From Rhizorhabdus wittichii RW1 (GTDB lineage: Bacteria; Pseudomonadota; Alphaproteobacteria; Sphingomonadales; Sphingomonadaceae): DNA of 64,000 nt. Shown here piece by piece: positions 17,431 through 25,665 of this stretch. The notes beneath the pieces were generated by a model that made no database searches, was not told the DNA's origin, and worked only from the letters and a program-made list of their open reading frames with translations. Both the position numbers and the translations under genes were made by a program. The stretch covers positions 186,001 through 250,000 of the forward strand of contig CP000700.1 in the NCBI GenBank assembly GCA_000016765.1, written 5' to 3'. Each line of letters starts with the position of its first letter. Position 1 is the first letter of the stretch.

Positions 17431-17493
17431 AGGCAATGGATTCCTGCCTGGCACATCGCCGAACCGCCCTCGCACGGGACGATGATTCCTACC
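17431..17493 (+). ncRNA. Fluoride riboswitch (crcB motif)
   Basis: The segment holds a GGCAATGG...CCTGCC stem, then GAACCGCCC, a short loop, GGGAC and GATGATTCCTAC. This order matches the crcB-motif consensus (GG-N-GAUGG-type stem, AACCGCC, then UGAUG..UCCUAC closing the pseudoknot). It lies 25 bases ahead of a crcB start, its expected place. The ribosome site AAGGAGGA follows closely, so control may act on translation. The first stem has AATG where GATG is usual. Confidence 0.75.
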
Positions 17494-17518
17494 GGCGCCA
17501 TCTGGCGAAGGAGGAAGC

Positions 17519-17896
17519 ATGCGTTTGTTCTTCATCGTGTTCATGGGTTCAGGGATGGGTGGCGCGCTACGCCATCTGGTAGGTCTCTTATCGCTCCGAC
17601 TGCTCGGACCGAGCTTTCCCTATGGAACGCTGGCCATAAATGTCTTCGGCTCGGCGCTGATGGGGTTGGTCGTCGGAGTGCTGTCGATGCGCTCGGGAAC
17701 CAGCCATGAGTTGCGGGTCTTCCTGACCACCGGCGTCATCGGCGGCTTCACCACCTGGTCGACGTTCAGCCTTGACGCGTACAGCCTGTGGGAACGCGGC
17801 GAACAGGCCGCGGCGATAGGCTACGTCCTTGGCAGTCTCGTCCTGTCTTTCACGGTTCTGACCATTGTCCTGGTGGTGGCTCGCCGCTTCGGTTGA
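17519..17896 (+). CDS. crcB: Fluoride channel CrcB/FluC
   Basis: 125 residues, four membrane helices. Diagnostic segments are GGALRHLVG near the N-terminus, PYGTLAINVFGSALMG (with the conserved Asn), and TTGVIGGFTTWSTFSLDAY (the Phe-box region and the Ser/Thr lining the pore). These dual-topology dimers export fluoride passively. An excellent ribosome site precedes it, behind the fluoride riboswitch. Confidence 0.93.
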   Translation: MRLFFIVFMGSGMGGALRHLVGLLSLRLLGPSFPYGTLAINVFGSALMGLVVGVLSMRSGTSHELRVFLTTGVIGGFTTWSTFSLDAYSLWERGEQAAAIGYVLGSLVLSFTVLTIVLVVARRFG

Positions 17897-18081
17897 TGCA
17901 GATTAGAGGTTGGACTGAGTGTCAGCGCTCGTTTGCCGGCGGCCCTGACGGCGGCACGGAGCCAGAAGAAAATCGTGCTGCCAGTCCCAACCGAAATCTT
18001 GTTTTTGTCCCGACCGCAACAAAATTGGATGAGCGCGGCTATACCGCGCTGGGCCAATGATACAGGAGCGAGGGCACGACG

Positions 18082-18975
18082 TTGAGCAGTCCTTATGAGG
18101 TCTTGGAGGTATCGCCGACAGCCTCGGCGGATGAAATTCAGAAGGCCTACCGAAAGCTGGCCAAGACCCTCCATCCCGATCTCAATCCTGGCGACCGGAC
18201 GGCTGAAGACAAGTTCAAAGCCGTCGCGGGAGCCTATGATCTCCTTCGTGATCCCGAAAAGAGGCGTCGCTTCGACGCCGGCGAGATCGACGAGACCGGC
18301 GCCGAGCGACCGCCGCAGGGCTATTACCGGGACTATGCCAGCAACGATTACGGCCGATATGCCAACAGCGGCGGCTTTGCGGATTTCGACGAGGACCTGT
18401 TCGCCGACTTGTTCCGGCAACGCGGGAGAGCGCAGCCCAATCGGCGCGGCGAGGATCTCCAGTTCCGCCTGGGCCTGACCTTGGCACAGGCGATCACGGG
18501 CGGCGAACAGCGACTGACCCTGCCGGGTGGTGGTACGCTCGACGTCAAGATTCCCGCCGGGGTCGTCGATGGCCAGACATTGCGCCTCAAGGGCAAGGGC
18601 GGGATGGGCTTTGGCAGCGGCGGCCCCGGTGACGCCTACATCATGCTCGAGGTTCTGCCCGATCCGCGATTTGCGCGAGAAGGCGATGATCTCGTTCTCG
18701 AGGTTCCGATCTCGCTGAGCGAAGCGGTGCTTGGCGGCAAGATCCAGGTGGCGACACCCACGAGCCAGGTGTCGATGACGGTGCCGGCCGGTTCGAACAG
18801 CGGCAGCACATTGCGGCTGAAGGGGCAGGGGGCCCCGCGCGGAGGCGGCGGCCGCGGCGACGAACTGGTCAGGCTTAAGATCGTACTGCCCAAGCCGACC
18901 GATCCGGAGCTCGAAGCCTTCGTGAAAAGCTGGGAGGCGGGCAGGGCACATAATCCGCGGGAGACAAGCCGATGA
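18082..18975 (+). CDS. cbpA: CbpA-like DnaJ-family co-chaperone
   Basis: 297 residues from a TTG start (18082). J domain at 4-68 with HPD in TLHPDLNPG and the usual FKAVAGAYDLLRDPEKR; a Gly/Tyr/Asn-rich spacer at 75-115; then two DnaJ C-terminal beta domains (EDLQFRLGLTLAQAI, GGGTLDVKIPAGV, GDAYIMLEVLPDPRFAREGDDLV). No zinc-finger Cys repeats, which separates CbpA from DnaJ. It would stimulate DnaK ATPase. The next gene is its modulator. Confidence 0.88.
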   Translation: MSSPYEVLEVSPTASADEIQKAYRKLAKTLHPDLNPGDRTAEDKFKAVAGAYDLLRDPEKRRRFDAGEIDETGAERPPQGYYRDYASNDYGRYANSGGFADFDEDLFADLFRQRGRAQPNRRGEDLQFRLGLTLAQAITGGEQRLTLPGGGTLDVKIPAGVVDGQTLRLKGKGGMGFGSGGPGDAYIMLEVLPDPRFAREGDDLVLEVPISLSEAVLGGKIQVATPTSQVSMTVPAGSNSGSTLRLKGQGAPRGGGGRGDELVRLKIVLPKPTDPELEAFVKSWEAGRAHNPRETSR

Positions 18976-19310
18976 TCGACCTGGACGACTTCCTGCAGCG
19001 CACGGGTATCGCACGGCAGGTTCTGACGACCTGGATCGAGCGCGAATGGCTGGTCGCCGAGCACCCCGGCACGTTGCAGCTCTCGGAGATGGATGCCGCC
19101 AGAGCACGGCTCATTCATCAGTTGGAAGGCGATTTCGGGATTAACGACGAAGGGATCGAGATCGTTCTCCATCTGCTCGACCAGATCCATGGCCTGCGCC
19201 GCGCGCTCGAGACCATGCAGCGAGCAGGACCTGCCGGGCGGGGCAGGGAGCCCCGGCGTGGGAGCCGCCTTCGCCAGCGCTACTATCGCCTGGGCAAGCG
19301 CCGGCCCTAG
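18972..19310 (+). CDS. cbpM: Chaperone modulator CbpM
   Basis: 112 residues, overlapping cbpA by 4 bases. MerR-like helix-turn-helix fold: DFLQRTGIARQVLTTWIEREWL, then LQLSEMDAARARLIHQLEGDFGIN and GIEIVLHLLDQIHGLR. CbpM binds the CbpA J domain and blocks its action on DnaK. The last 30 residues are basic and low complexity. Confidence 0.85.
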   Translation: MIDLDDFLQRTGIARQVLTTWIEREWLVAEHPGTLQLSEMDAARARLIHQLEGDFGINDEGIEIVLHLLDQIHGLRRALETMQRAGPAGRGREPRRGSRLRQRYYRLGKRRP

Positions 19311-19576
19311 TTGGCCAGTCGCCGCCCGCCCATAGGCGCGACCAAGATGGGGATTATCGCCAAAGGCACACCGGTGACGCGCCTAGTTCGCGCGCAGTGG
19401 GAAAGTCGGCGGAAAGAGGGGGGAAGACTGTGGAACGCCTGTGAAAAAGGACAGGACTCAACCGCGATACAATTCGGCGTGTCGTGGAGCATCAGCGACA
19501 AATCGCGCGGTCACAAAATCGAAGTTAACGACGAGAGTGGCGCAAATCTGTAAGGGTCCGCTTCAGGAGTAGACAG

Positions 19577-19888
19577 ATGCCTTACAGCTTTTCCCCCGTG
19601 TGCGTCGACACGGGCTGCGAGGATGTTCAGGGTCTGCAGGTCTTTCGGGACGATCGCCTGATTGCCCTGTTCGTTCGCCTGGACGCGGATTGTCACAGTG
19701 ACCACCGAGGTTGCTGGTTTCTGGAGGCGGGCTTTGGCCGCTGCGCGGCGATGTCCGCCGGACCCTTCGACAGCGTGTTCGATGCCTTTCGATGGACCGC
19801 GGAACAATATGAAGGCCGTCGCATCGGGGACGGGCCCTTGCACAAGCTTGGTATCCTGGCCGAGCAAGTGGCAAACTGCATCCATTAG
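19577..19888 (+). CDS. Small hypothetical protein
   Basis: 103 residues behind CAGGAG with good spacing, and codon third positions fit a real gene. Contains six Cys and three Trp residues and a pattern LFVRLDADCHSDHRGCWFLEAG followed by FDSVFDAFRWTAEQYEG. No family recognised. A longer reverse-strand frame (19511-20041) covers the same bases but reads as Arg/Pro-rich noise. Confidence 0.55.
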   Translation: MPYSFSPVCVDTGCEDVQGLQVFRDDRLIALFVRLDADCHSDHRGCWFLEAGFGRCAAMSAGPFDSVFDAFRWTAEQYEGRRIGDGPLHKLGILAEQVANCIH

Positions 19889-20124
19889 CGCTCCGAAGCG
19901 ATCGCAACAGCGATCCTGGCTCCGAGGAGACGTGACCGGGCACATCTTCGGCCAGCGTCGGCGGCGCGAGCCTCTAATCCTCGGCACCCCGCTACGCGAC
20001 CCACGCCGCCGCGAGATGATTCCATAGGTATACATCTTCATTTATCCGCTCTAATAAATCAGAACTGATGTTTAAAGCATCACCGCGCGGCTTGCATGCC
20101 AGCGGCTCGCTGAAAGGAGCGATC

Positions 20125-21321
20125 TTGGAAGACGTTGTGATTCTGGCCGGTACGCGAACGGCGATCGGCGACTTTGGTGGTAGCCTGAAGGACGTCGCGC
20201 CCTGGCAGCTTGGCCGTATCGTCATTTCCGAGGCGATCGCCCGCGCCGGGATCGCGGCCGAGGACGTCGGCCATGTCGTCATGGGGCAGGTGATCCAGAG
20301 CGAGCCGCGCGACGCCTATCTCGCTCGCATCGCGGCGATCGCGTCCGGCATCCCGGACCGGACGCCGGCGCTCACTTTGAACCGGCTATGCGGATCGAGT
20401 GTGCAGGCGATCATTTCCGCGGCGCAGATGATCGCCCTTGGAGAATGCGAGATTGCTGTGGCCGGGGGCGCGGAAAGCATGAGCCAGTCCCCCTATGTCA
20501 CCAAGGCAATGCGCTGGGGACGGCGCCTGGGCGACGAGGTGATGGTCGATGCACTGAGCGCGGTTCTAACCGATCCGTTTGGCGCGGGGCATATGGGGGT
20601 CACCGCCGAGAATGTCGCCGCGCGCCACGGGATCAGCCGCGAGGCGCAGGATGCGCTAGCCGCGCAAAGCCATGCCCGAGCGGCCCGGGCAATCGCGGAG
20701 GGTCGCTTCAAGTCCCAGATCGTGGCGGTCGAAGTAAGGGAGCGGGGAAAAGTCAGGTCGTTCGACGTCGACGAGCATGTCCGTCAGGACGTGTCCTTCG
20801 AAAGTCTGGCATCGCTCAAGCCGATTTTCAAACCCGAGGATGGTACCGTCACGGCCGGAAATGCGAGCGGCATCAACGACGGCGGCGCGGCCGTGATCCT
20901 CGCGTCAGAGCGGACGGCGCAGGCCCGCGGTTTGCAGCCCATGGGGCGGGTCGTCGCCTGGGGCCATGCCGGCGTCGCGCCGGAAGTCATGGGACTGGGC
21001 CCGGTCGAAGCCGTACCGATCGCGCTAGCCCGTGCCGGGCTGACTCTGGCCGACATGGATGTCATCGAGGCGAACGAAGCTTTCGCCGCCCAGGCCTGCG
21101 CCGTGAGCAAATTGCTGGGTTTCGACCCGGAGAAGGTCAATCCCAACGCAAGCGGGATCGGTCTTGGCCATCCGGTGGGCGCAACCGGAGCCATGTTGAC
21201 AGTGAAGGCGCTCTACGAGTTGACCCGCACCGGCGGCCGCTACGCCCTCGTGACCATGTGCATCGGCGGCGGGCAAGGGATCGCGATGATCATCGAGCGG
21301 CTTGGCCCAAGGCTTTCGTGA
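20125..21321 (+). CDS. Acetyl-CoA C-acetyltransferase (thiolase)
   Basis: 398 residues from TTG at 20125, chosen because AAAGGAG lies 5 bases upstream and the protein then starts exactly at the family N-terminus (EDVVILAGTRTAIGDFGGSL). The nucleophilic Cys89 is in NRLCGSSVQAI, the His in NASGIGLGHPVGATG and the second Cys in TMCIGGGQGIA. It condenses or cleaves acetoacetyl-CoA type substrates, as in ketone or polyhydroxyalkanoate metabolism. No phaB or other partner is adjacent, so the pathway is not fixed by context. Confidence 0.93.
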   Translation: MEDVVILAGTRTAIGDFGGSLKDVAPWQLGRIVISEAIARAGIAAEDVGHVVMGQVIQSEPRDAYLARIAAIASGIPDRTPALTLNRLCGSSVQAIISAAQMIALGECEIAVAGGAESMSQSPYVTKAMRWGRRLGDEVMVDALSAVLTDPFGAGHMGVTAENVAARHGISREAQDALAAQSHARAARAIAEGRFKSQIVAVEVRERGKVRSFDVDEHVRQDVSFESLASLKPIFKPEDGTVTAGNASGINDGGAAVILASERTAQARGLQPMGRVVAWGHAGVAPEVMGLGPVEAVPIALARAGLTLADMDVIEANEAFAAQACAVSKLLGFDPEKVNPNASGIGLGHPVGATGAMLTVKALYELTRTGGRYALVTMCIGGGQGIAMIIERLGPRLS

Positions 21322-21395
21322 TCCACCCGCTCGGCGGCCATTCTATTTGGCAGCGGCAGGCTAGGCTTTGATGCAAAGGCCGGCGCGCTTCCCCC

Positions 21396-21644
21396 CTAGG
21401 CGGAACCGCCCGGAGGGGTGGCGTCTTGCGCGCTGGCGTCAGCCTCCGCGGCGCCGGCCTTTGCGCCTTCTTCGGCGGCTTCGGCCACCGACTTTTCGAA
21501 CATCTTCTTGAGCACCCAGCCCACCGCGAAAGTGACGGTTGCGGTGACCACTGCCCGTGCCGCGGTTTCCTCGAGCGACCGGATGAATTTCCGACGCCGG
21601 CTCGGGGCCGTGGCGCGTTCGATGATACTGTCAGCTGCTTTCAT
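21396..21644 (-). CDS. Small hypothetical protein with one membrane helix
   Basis: 82 residues behind GGCAGGAC. A basic N-terminal half (RATAPSRRRKFIRSL) leads into a hydrophobic stretch AVVTATVTFAVGWVLKKMF and an Ala/Glu/Asp-rich tail. Looks like a small inner-membrane protein; no family recognised. Confidence 0.6.
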   Translation of the reverse strand: MKAADSIIERATAPSRRRKFIRSLEETAARAVVTATVTFAVGWVLKKMFEKSVAEAAEEGAKAGAAEADASAQDATPPGGSA

Positions 21645-21883
21645 GTCCTGCCTCGCGTGATCCTTCGGTCGTGGAACGCGCTAGGCCTGGCTGCGCTCCC
21701 GGCGCCTATGGATCATGCGCAATAAAATGACGTCCAGGAGGCCCAAGTAGCTCCCGTCCGCAGGAGGGAGTGCGCCCTGCTACAGGGTTGTCATGCCGGT
21801 TGCCGACGCTACTTGCCGGTGGTCTTGACGCCGATTCGCGTCCCATCATCTCGATGGCGTCACGGGCTACGACACTGCCGCGA

Positions 21884-22957
21884 TCAGGCAGATGGCTCGT
21901 GAATCGGACAGCGGTTGTACGCGGCGCGGTAATTGGCCGACATCGGATAGGCGCTGCGCCGGACGCGATTGATGACGCCGAGTGGCTGGTGAGCGGCAAG
22001 GCCATGCCATGGACTGAACGCAAGCCCGTCGTCGATGCGCCTGGCCTTCTCGTCGTTCCAGCCAGGCTGGGGCTCGACGACAATCCGGCCGATCGCGCGG
22101 AATGGGCTTTGAGCTTCGTCCCAGACCACTGTGGCATCCTCTACGGGCATCGCCTCGAGATCGGTGCACAACTGCACGCGCAATTCCCATTCCGCGCCGT
22201 GGGCGGCGATCACCGCGTCTACTTCTTCGCGCAAGCCATTGTCCCGGCCCGCCAAATCGACCGGCTGGTCTTTCAGCGCAACGAGGTGCGGCGAAACAGG
22301 AGCGAGGGAAAATTTCGCAATATGGTCGCCGAACCGAAAAGCGGTCTGGCTGTAGAAGGTTTCGCCGAGCGGATGCGTGACAGGGTGACCGCCCAGTTGC
22401 TTGATCTTAGCGCTCTCGCCGCCAAGGGCTTCGATCACCGCTTCTGTGCCGCGCAGGACGGCTGACAGCGCCTTTTTGCTGCGTTCCGCCTTGTCCGTGG
22501 TCTTGGCGAGCAGTTTCAGATTGGCGAGAAAGTCCTTGGCTCGCGGCGCCGAGAAGGCCGGTCCGTTGACCATGATGATGTCCTGCGTGCTGGCATCCTC
22601 GGAACCTGGAAGCCGCTCGCCCTCGACGCCCAGGATCTTGATCGCCATCCCGCGCGGCAGGGAGACGCTGTCGGGAAGGATGTCGCCGGCGTTCGTTGAG
22701 ATGCGCAGCACGACCTTGTGGTTGCCGCGGCGGGCGGCGATGCCCTGGGCAAGTTCGGCCGGCAAGCCGTCGAACAAGGTGAGCATACCCTCAAGCAGGC
22801 CGTGGCTCTTGGCATGCACGCTTCGCACCGCGTGCCCATAATCCTGCGAGGTCGTCTCGAGGATCCTGTGCAGTTCCCGGTCGATCGCCATGCTGGTCTC
22901 CGCTTCCTCCGGCTCAGGCGTCTCGACATCGGGGGAGAACAGAACCGGCTGCGGCAT
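21884..22957 (-). CDS. Catalase-like heme protein (y4iL-like subgroup)
   Basis: 357 residues, start at 22957 (frame continues upstream but without plausible content). Catalase-family features: RGNHKVVLRISTNAGDILPDS, SLPRGMAIKILGVEG, DIIMVNGPAFSAPRAKDFL, and a C-terminal FSPWHGLAAHQPLGVINRVRR, as in catalase FNPW..H.PLG..NR.R. The N-terminal catalytic His/Asn region of true catalases is missing, so this belongs to the short catalase-related heme proteins, which may act as peroxidases. An EcfG-like promoter lies just upstream. Confidence 0.82.
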   Translation of the reverse strand: MPQPVLFSPDVETPEPEEAETSMAIDRELHRILETTSQDYGHAVRSVHAKSHGLLEGMLTLFDGLPAELAQGIAARRGNHKVVLRISTNAGDILPDSVSLPRGMAIKILGVEGERLPGSEDASTQDIIMVNGPAFSAPRAKDFLANLKLLAKTTDKAERSKKALSAVLRGTEAVIEALGGESAKIKQLGGHPVTHPLGETFYSQTAFRFGDHIAKFSLAPVSPHLVALKDQPVDLAGRDNGLREEVDAVIAAHGAEWELRVQLCTDLEAMPVEDATVVWDEAQSPFRAIGRIVVEPQPGWNDEKARRIDDGLAFSPWHGLAAHQPLGVINRVRRSAYPMSANYRAAYNRCPIHEPSA

Positions 22958-22989
22958 GAGGTGTTCTTTGGATCTAGCGTCTGTCCCGG

Positions 22990-23015
22990 AACCCGTCGCC
23001 GGGCAGGCGAGTTCC
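22990..23015 (-). promoter_or_regulatory. Weak EcfG-like promoter upstream of the catalase-like gene
   Basis: On the reverse strand GGAAC (23015-23011) and GGTT (22993-22990) are separated by 17 bases; only the first base of the -10 CGTT differs. It sits about 33 bases from the start codon. Suggestive only. Confidence 0.3.
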
Positions 23016-23074
23016 CGTAGCGCATCCATTATGCCGGTCGCACGGCAACCGCCGCAAACCGACCGGACCGCCCC

Positions 23075-24070
23075 ATGCCGCACCGACCGCTTTCCGATCA
23101 GGTCTTCGTCATCACTGGCGCGAGCTCGGGCATCGGCCTGCTTACCGCGCGCAAGGCGGCAGGGGCCGGCGCGCGCGTGTTCCTCATCAGCCGGAATGAC
23201 GCGGCCCTGCGCGCGATCGTGCAGGAGATCGAGGCGGACGGTGGCCGGGCGGCTTACGCTGTCGCCGATGTCGGGGATCGCGAGGCGCTGCAGCGCGCCG
23301 CTTCCTGCGCCATAGCGGCCTTCGGCCGCGTCGACACATGGGTCAGCAACGCGGGGGTCGCCATCTATGCGCCGCTGCTTGCCACGCCATTGGAGGAACA
23401 TGAGCGATTGTTCCGCACCAACTATTTCGGGGCGGTCAACAGCGCGCAGGTCGCCGTGCCCTATCTCACGGCAAGTGGCGGCGCGCTCGTTACGATCGGC
23501 TCGATTGCCGGCGACATGCCTTCGCCTGTCATGGGCGCTTATACTGCCTCCAAGCATGCGATCCACGCCTTCGTCGCCTCGCTGCGGATCGAACTCAAGG
23601 CCGCGCGATCGCCGGTGCGGGTGACGCTGATCAAGCCGTCGGGCATGACCACGCCGATCGCGATGCATGCCGCCAATCACCAGGACGGCCAAGCGCGGAT
23701 CCCGCCGCCGCCTTATGATCCGGCGCTCGTGGCCGATGCCATACTCTATACCGCGACCCACAATGTTCGTGCCCTCACGGTCGGCGGCATCGGACGGCTG
23801 GAGGTGTTGTTCGCCAGCCATTTTCCGGCGCTGTTTGAGCGTCTCGCGCCGCTCGTCGGGCCTTTTCTCGTCGATCGCTCGAAGCCCGCGACGCAAGGTG
23901 ACAATCTTTTCGGGCCGGGCGCCGATGGCGAGGCACGCTCGCGCAACGAGGTGGGGCGCCGGTCGAGCCTAACCCTGGCGGCACGGACACGGCCACACGC
24001 GGCTGCGGCGCTCGTCGGCGGGGCTGCTGTGATCCTGGGCGGCCTGTTCCTGCGGAATCGGCGATCCTAG
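23075..24070 (+). CDS. SDR-family oxidoreductase with C-terminal membrane anchor
   Basis: 331 residues. Rossmann motif TGASSGIG (about 14-21), NAG in WVSNAGVAIY, catalytic YTASKHA, and KPSGMTTP. Residues beyond 250 are not part of the core; the C-terminus AAALVGGAAVILGGLFLRNRRS is a membrane helix with a basic end. This long SDR type is common near stress genes in alphaproteobacteria. Substrate unknown. It is divergent from the catalase-like gene. Confidence 0.87.
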   Translation: MPHRPLSDQVFVITGASSGIGLLTARKAAGAGARVFLISRNDAALRAIVQEIEADGGRAAYAVADVGDREALQRAASCAIAAFGRVDTWVSNAGVAIYAPLLATPLEEHERLFRTNYFGAVNSAQVAVPYLTASGGALVTIGSIAGDMPSPVMGAYTASKHAIHAFVASLRIELKAARSPVRVTLIKPSGMTTPIAMHAANHQDGQARIPPPPYDPALVADAILYTATHNVRALTVGGIGRLEVLFASHFPALFERLAPLVGPFLVDRSKPATQGDNLFGPGADGEARSRNEVGRRSSLTLAARTRPHAAAALVGGAAVILGGLFLRNRRS

Positions 24071-24138
24071 GGGAACCAGGGGGCGACCGGGGGGATTATC
24101 GAACAGAGCCGCGCTCCCGCGCGGGACAGGGAGCTGCC

Positions 24139-24645
24139 ATGGCCACCATTTCCAAACCCGCGGCCCCTGGCGACGTCGAACCTCTCGATATCAGCCTCAC
24201 CATCAACGGCGAACGGCAGGCGTTCGCGGTCCTGCCCTGGGTAACGCTGCTCGATCTGCTGCGCGACCATGCCGATTTCACTGGCACGAAGAAGGGCTGC
24301 GATCATGGCCAGTGCGGCGCCTGCACGGTGCTGGTCGGCGACCGCCGGATCAACAGCTGCCTGCGTCTTGCGGTGATGCATGATGGCGATAACGTCACGA
24401 CGATCGAGGGGATGGGCGATGGGGACGCGCTGCATCCGCTGCAACAGGCGTTTTTGGACCATGACGCCTTCCAGTGCGGCTATTGCACGCCGGGCCAGAT
24501 CTGCTCGGCCCAGGGGCTGATCAACGAAGGCCGCGCCCGAAGCCGGGAGGAGATACGCGAGCTCATGAGCGGCAATCTTTGTCGTTGCGGCGCGTATACG
24601 AACATCGCCGACGCTATCGAGCAGGTCTTGGGAGAGCGAGCATGA
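24139..24645 (+). CDS. paoA: Aldehyde oxidoreductase 2Fe-2S subunit (PaoA-like)
   Basis: 168 residues. Plant-ferredoxin-type cluster Cys in KKGCDHGQCGACTVL plus NSCL, and the second cluster in FQCGYCTPGQIC and GNLCRCGAYTNI. This is the small iron-sulfur subunit of xanthine-oxidase-family enzymes. PaoA of E. coli carries a long Tat leader; here only about 20 residues precede the domain and no RR motif is seen, so the enzyme is probably cytoplasmic. Overlaps the FAD subunit gene by 4 bases. Confidence 0.9.
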   Translation: MATISKPAAPGDVEPLDISLTINGERQAFAVLPWVTLLDLLRDHADFTGTKKGCDHGQCGACTVLVGDRRINSCLRLAVMHDGDNVTTIEGMGDGDALHPLQQAFLDHDAFQCGYCTPGQICSAQGLINEGRARSREEIRELMSGNLCRCGAYTNIADAIEQVLGERA

Positions 24646-25655
24646 ACCGCTTTGGCTATGCGCGGCCAACGTCGATCGCGGACGCCGTCAGCTTGGCCGC
24701 AAAGGACGGTGCGCGCTACATCGCGGGTGGCACGAACCTGGTCGATCTGATGAAGGAACATGTCGAACGGCCGACGAGCGTGATCGACATTACCCGGCTG
24801 CCTCTGGGTAGGATCGAGGAGGCTGAGGATGGGGGATTGAGGCTCGGTGCGCTTGTGCCCAATGCCGACACCGCCTATGACCGGCGCGTCCAGGATCGTT
24901 ACCCGCTCCTGTCGTCGGCGATCCTGGCGGGCGCCAGCCCCCAGCTGCGCAATGCCGCGACCAATGGGGGGAATCTCAACCAGCGCACGCGTTGCTACTA
25001 TTTTTATGACACGGCGACCGCCTGCAACAAGCGGGTTCCAGGCTCTGGCTGCGGCGCGATCGGTGGGGTCAACCGCATCCATGCCATTCTGGGGGCTGGC
25101 GATCAGTGCATCGCAACCCACCCGTCGGACATGTGCGTCGCCCTGGCCGCGCTCTCGGCCCAAGTGGAAGTGGCCGGCCCGAATGGCGTCCGCACGATCG
25201 CGTTCGCGGACTATCATCGCCTGCCCGGCGAGGATCCCGCGCGCGACAACAGCCTCGAGCGCGGCGAGCTCGTCACGGCCATCATCCTTCCGCATGAGGA
25301 TTTCACGCAGAACTACACCTATCTGAAGTTGCGCGACCGCTTGTCCTACGCCTTCGCGCTCGTGTCGGTGGCGGCGGCTCTGCGTATCGAGGGCACCAGG
25401 ATCGCCGAGGCGCGCCTCGCGCTTGGCGGCGTGGCGCACAAGCCCTGGCGCCTTCCCCACGTCGAACAGTTGCTGGTCGGCCGCGAGGCGGGCGAGGCGG
25501 TCTTCCGGCAGGTCGCTGACGCGCTGCTCGACGGTGCGGCCGGCCAGGGCGAGAACGACTTCAAGATCCCGCTTGCGCGGCGCGCGATCGTGCGGGCGCT
25601 GTCGCAGGCCGCGGCCGGCACGCCGCAATCGCAAACCGACAAACGCGTCGCCTGA
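24642..25655 (+). CDS. paoB: Aldehyde oxidoreductase FAD subunit (PaoB-like) with extra Fe-S insertion
   Basis: 337 residues from the ATG at 24642. FAD-binding motif YIAGGTNLVDLMK, AGASPQLRNAATNGGNLNQRT, and an insertion carrying four Cys (RTRCYYF, TACNKR, GSGCGAIGG, DQCIATH) that in PaoB bind an additional 4Fe-4S cluster. This insertion separates PaoABC from ordinary xanthine dehydrogenases. It passes electrons from the molybdenum and 2Fe-2S sites to the final acceptor. Confidence 0.9.
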   Translation: MNRFGYARPTSIADAVSLAAKDGARYIAGGTNLVDLMKEHVERPTSVIDITRLPLGRIEEAEDGGLRLGALVPNADTAYDRRVQDRYPLLSSAILAGASPQLRNAATNGGNLNQRTRCYYFYDTATACNKRVPGSGCGAIGGVNRIHAILGAGDQCIATHPSDMCVALAALSAQVEVAGPNGVRTIAFADYHRLPGEDPARDNSLERGELVTAIILPHEDFTQNYTYLKLRDRLSYAFALVSVAAALRIEGTRIAEARLALGGVAHKPWRLPHVEQLLVGREAGEAVFRQVADALLDGAAGQGENDFKIPLARRAIVRALSQAAAGTPQSQTDKRVA

Positions 25656-25665
25656 GGACAGGACC

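Noticed and set aside
19311-19553. 80-codon + strand frame after cbpM
   Set aside because: TTG start directly after cbpM, no ribosome site, basic low-information sequence. Could be real but not supportable.
19511-20041. 176-codon - strand frame
   Set aside because: Arg/Pro-rich, overlaps the small + strand gene with a good ribosome site.
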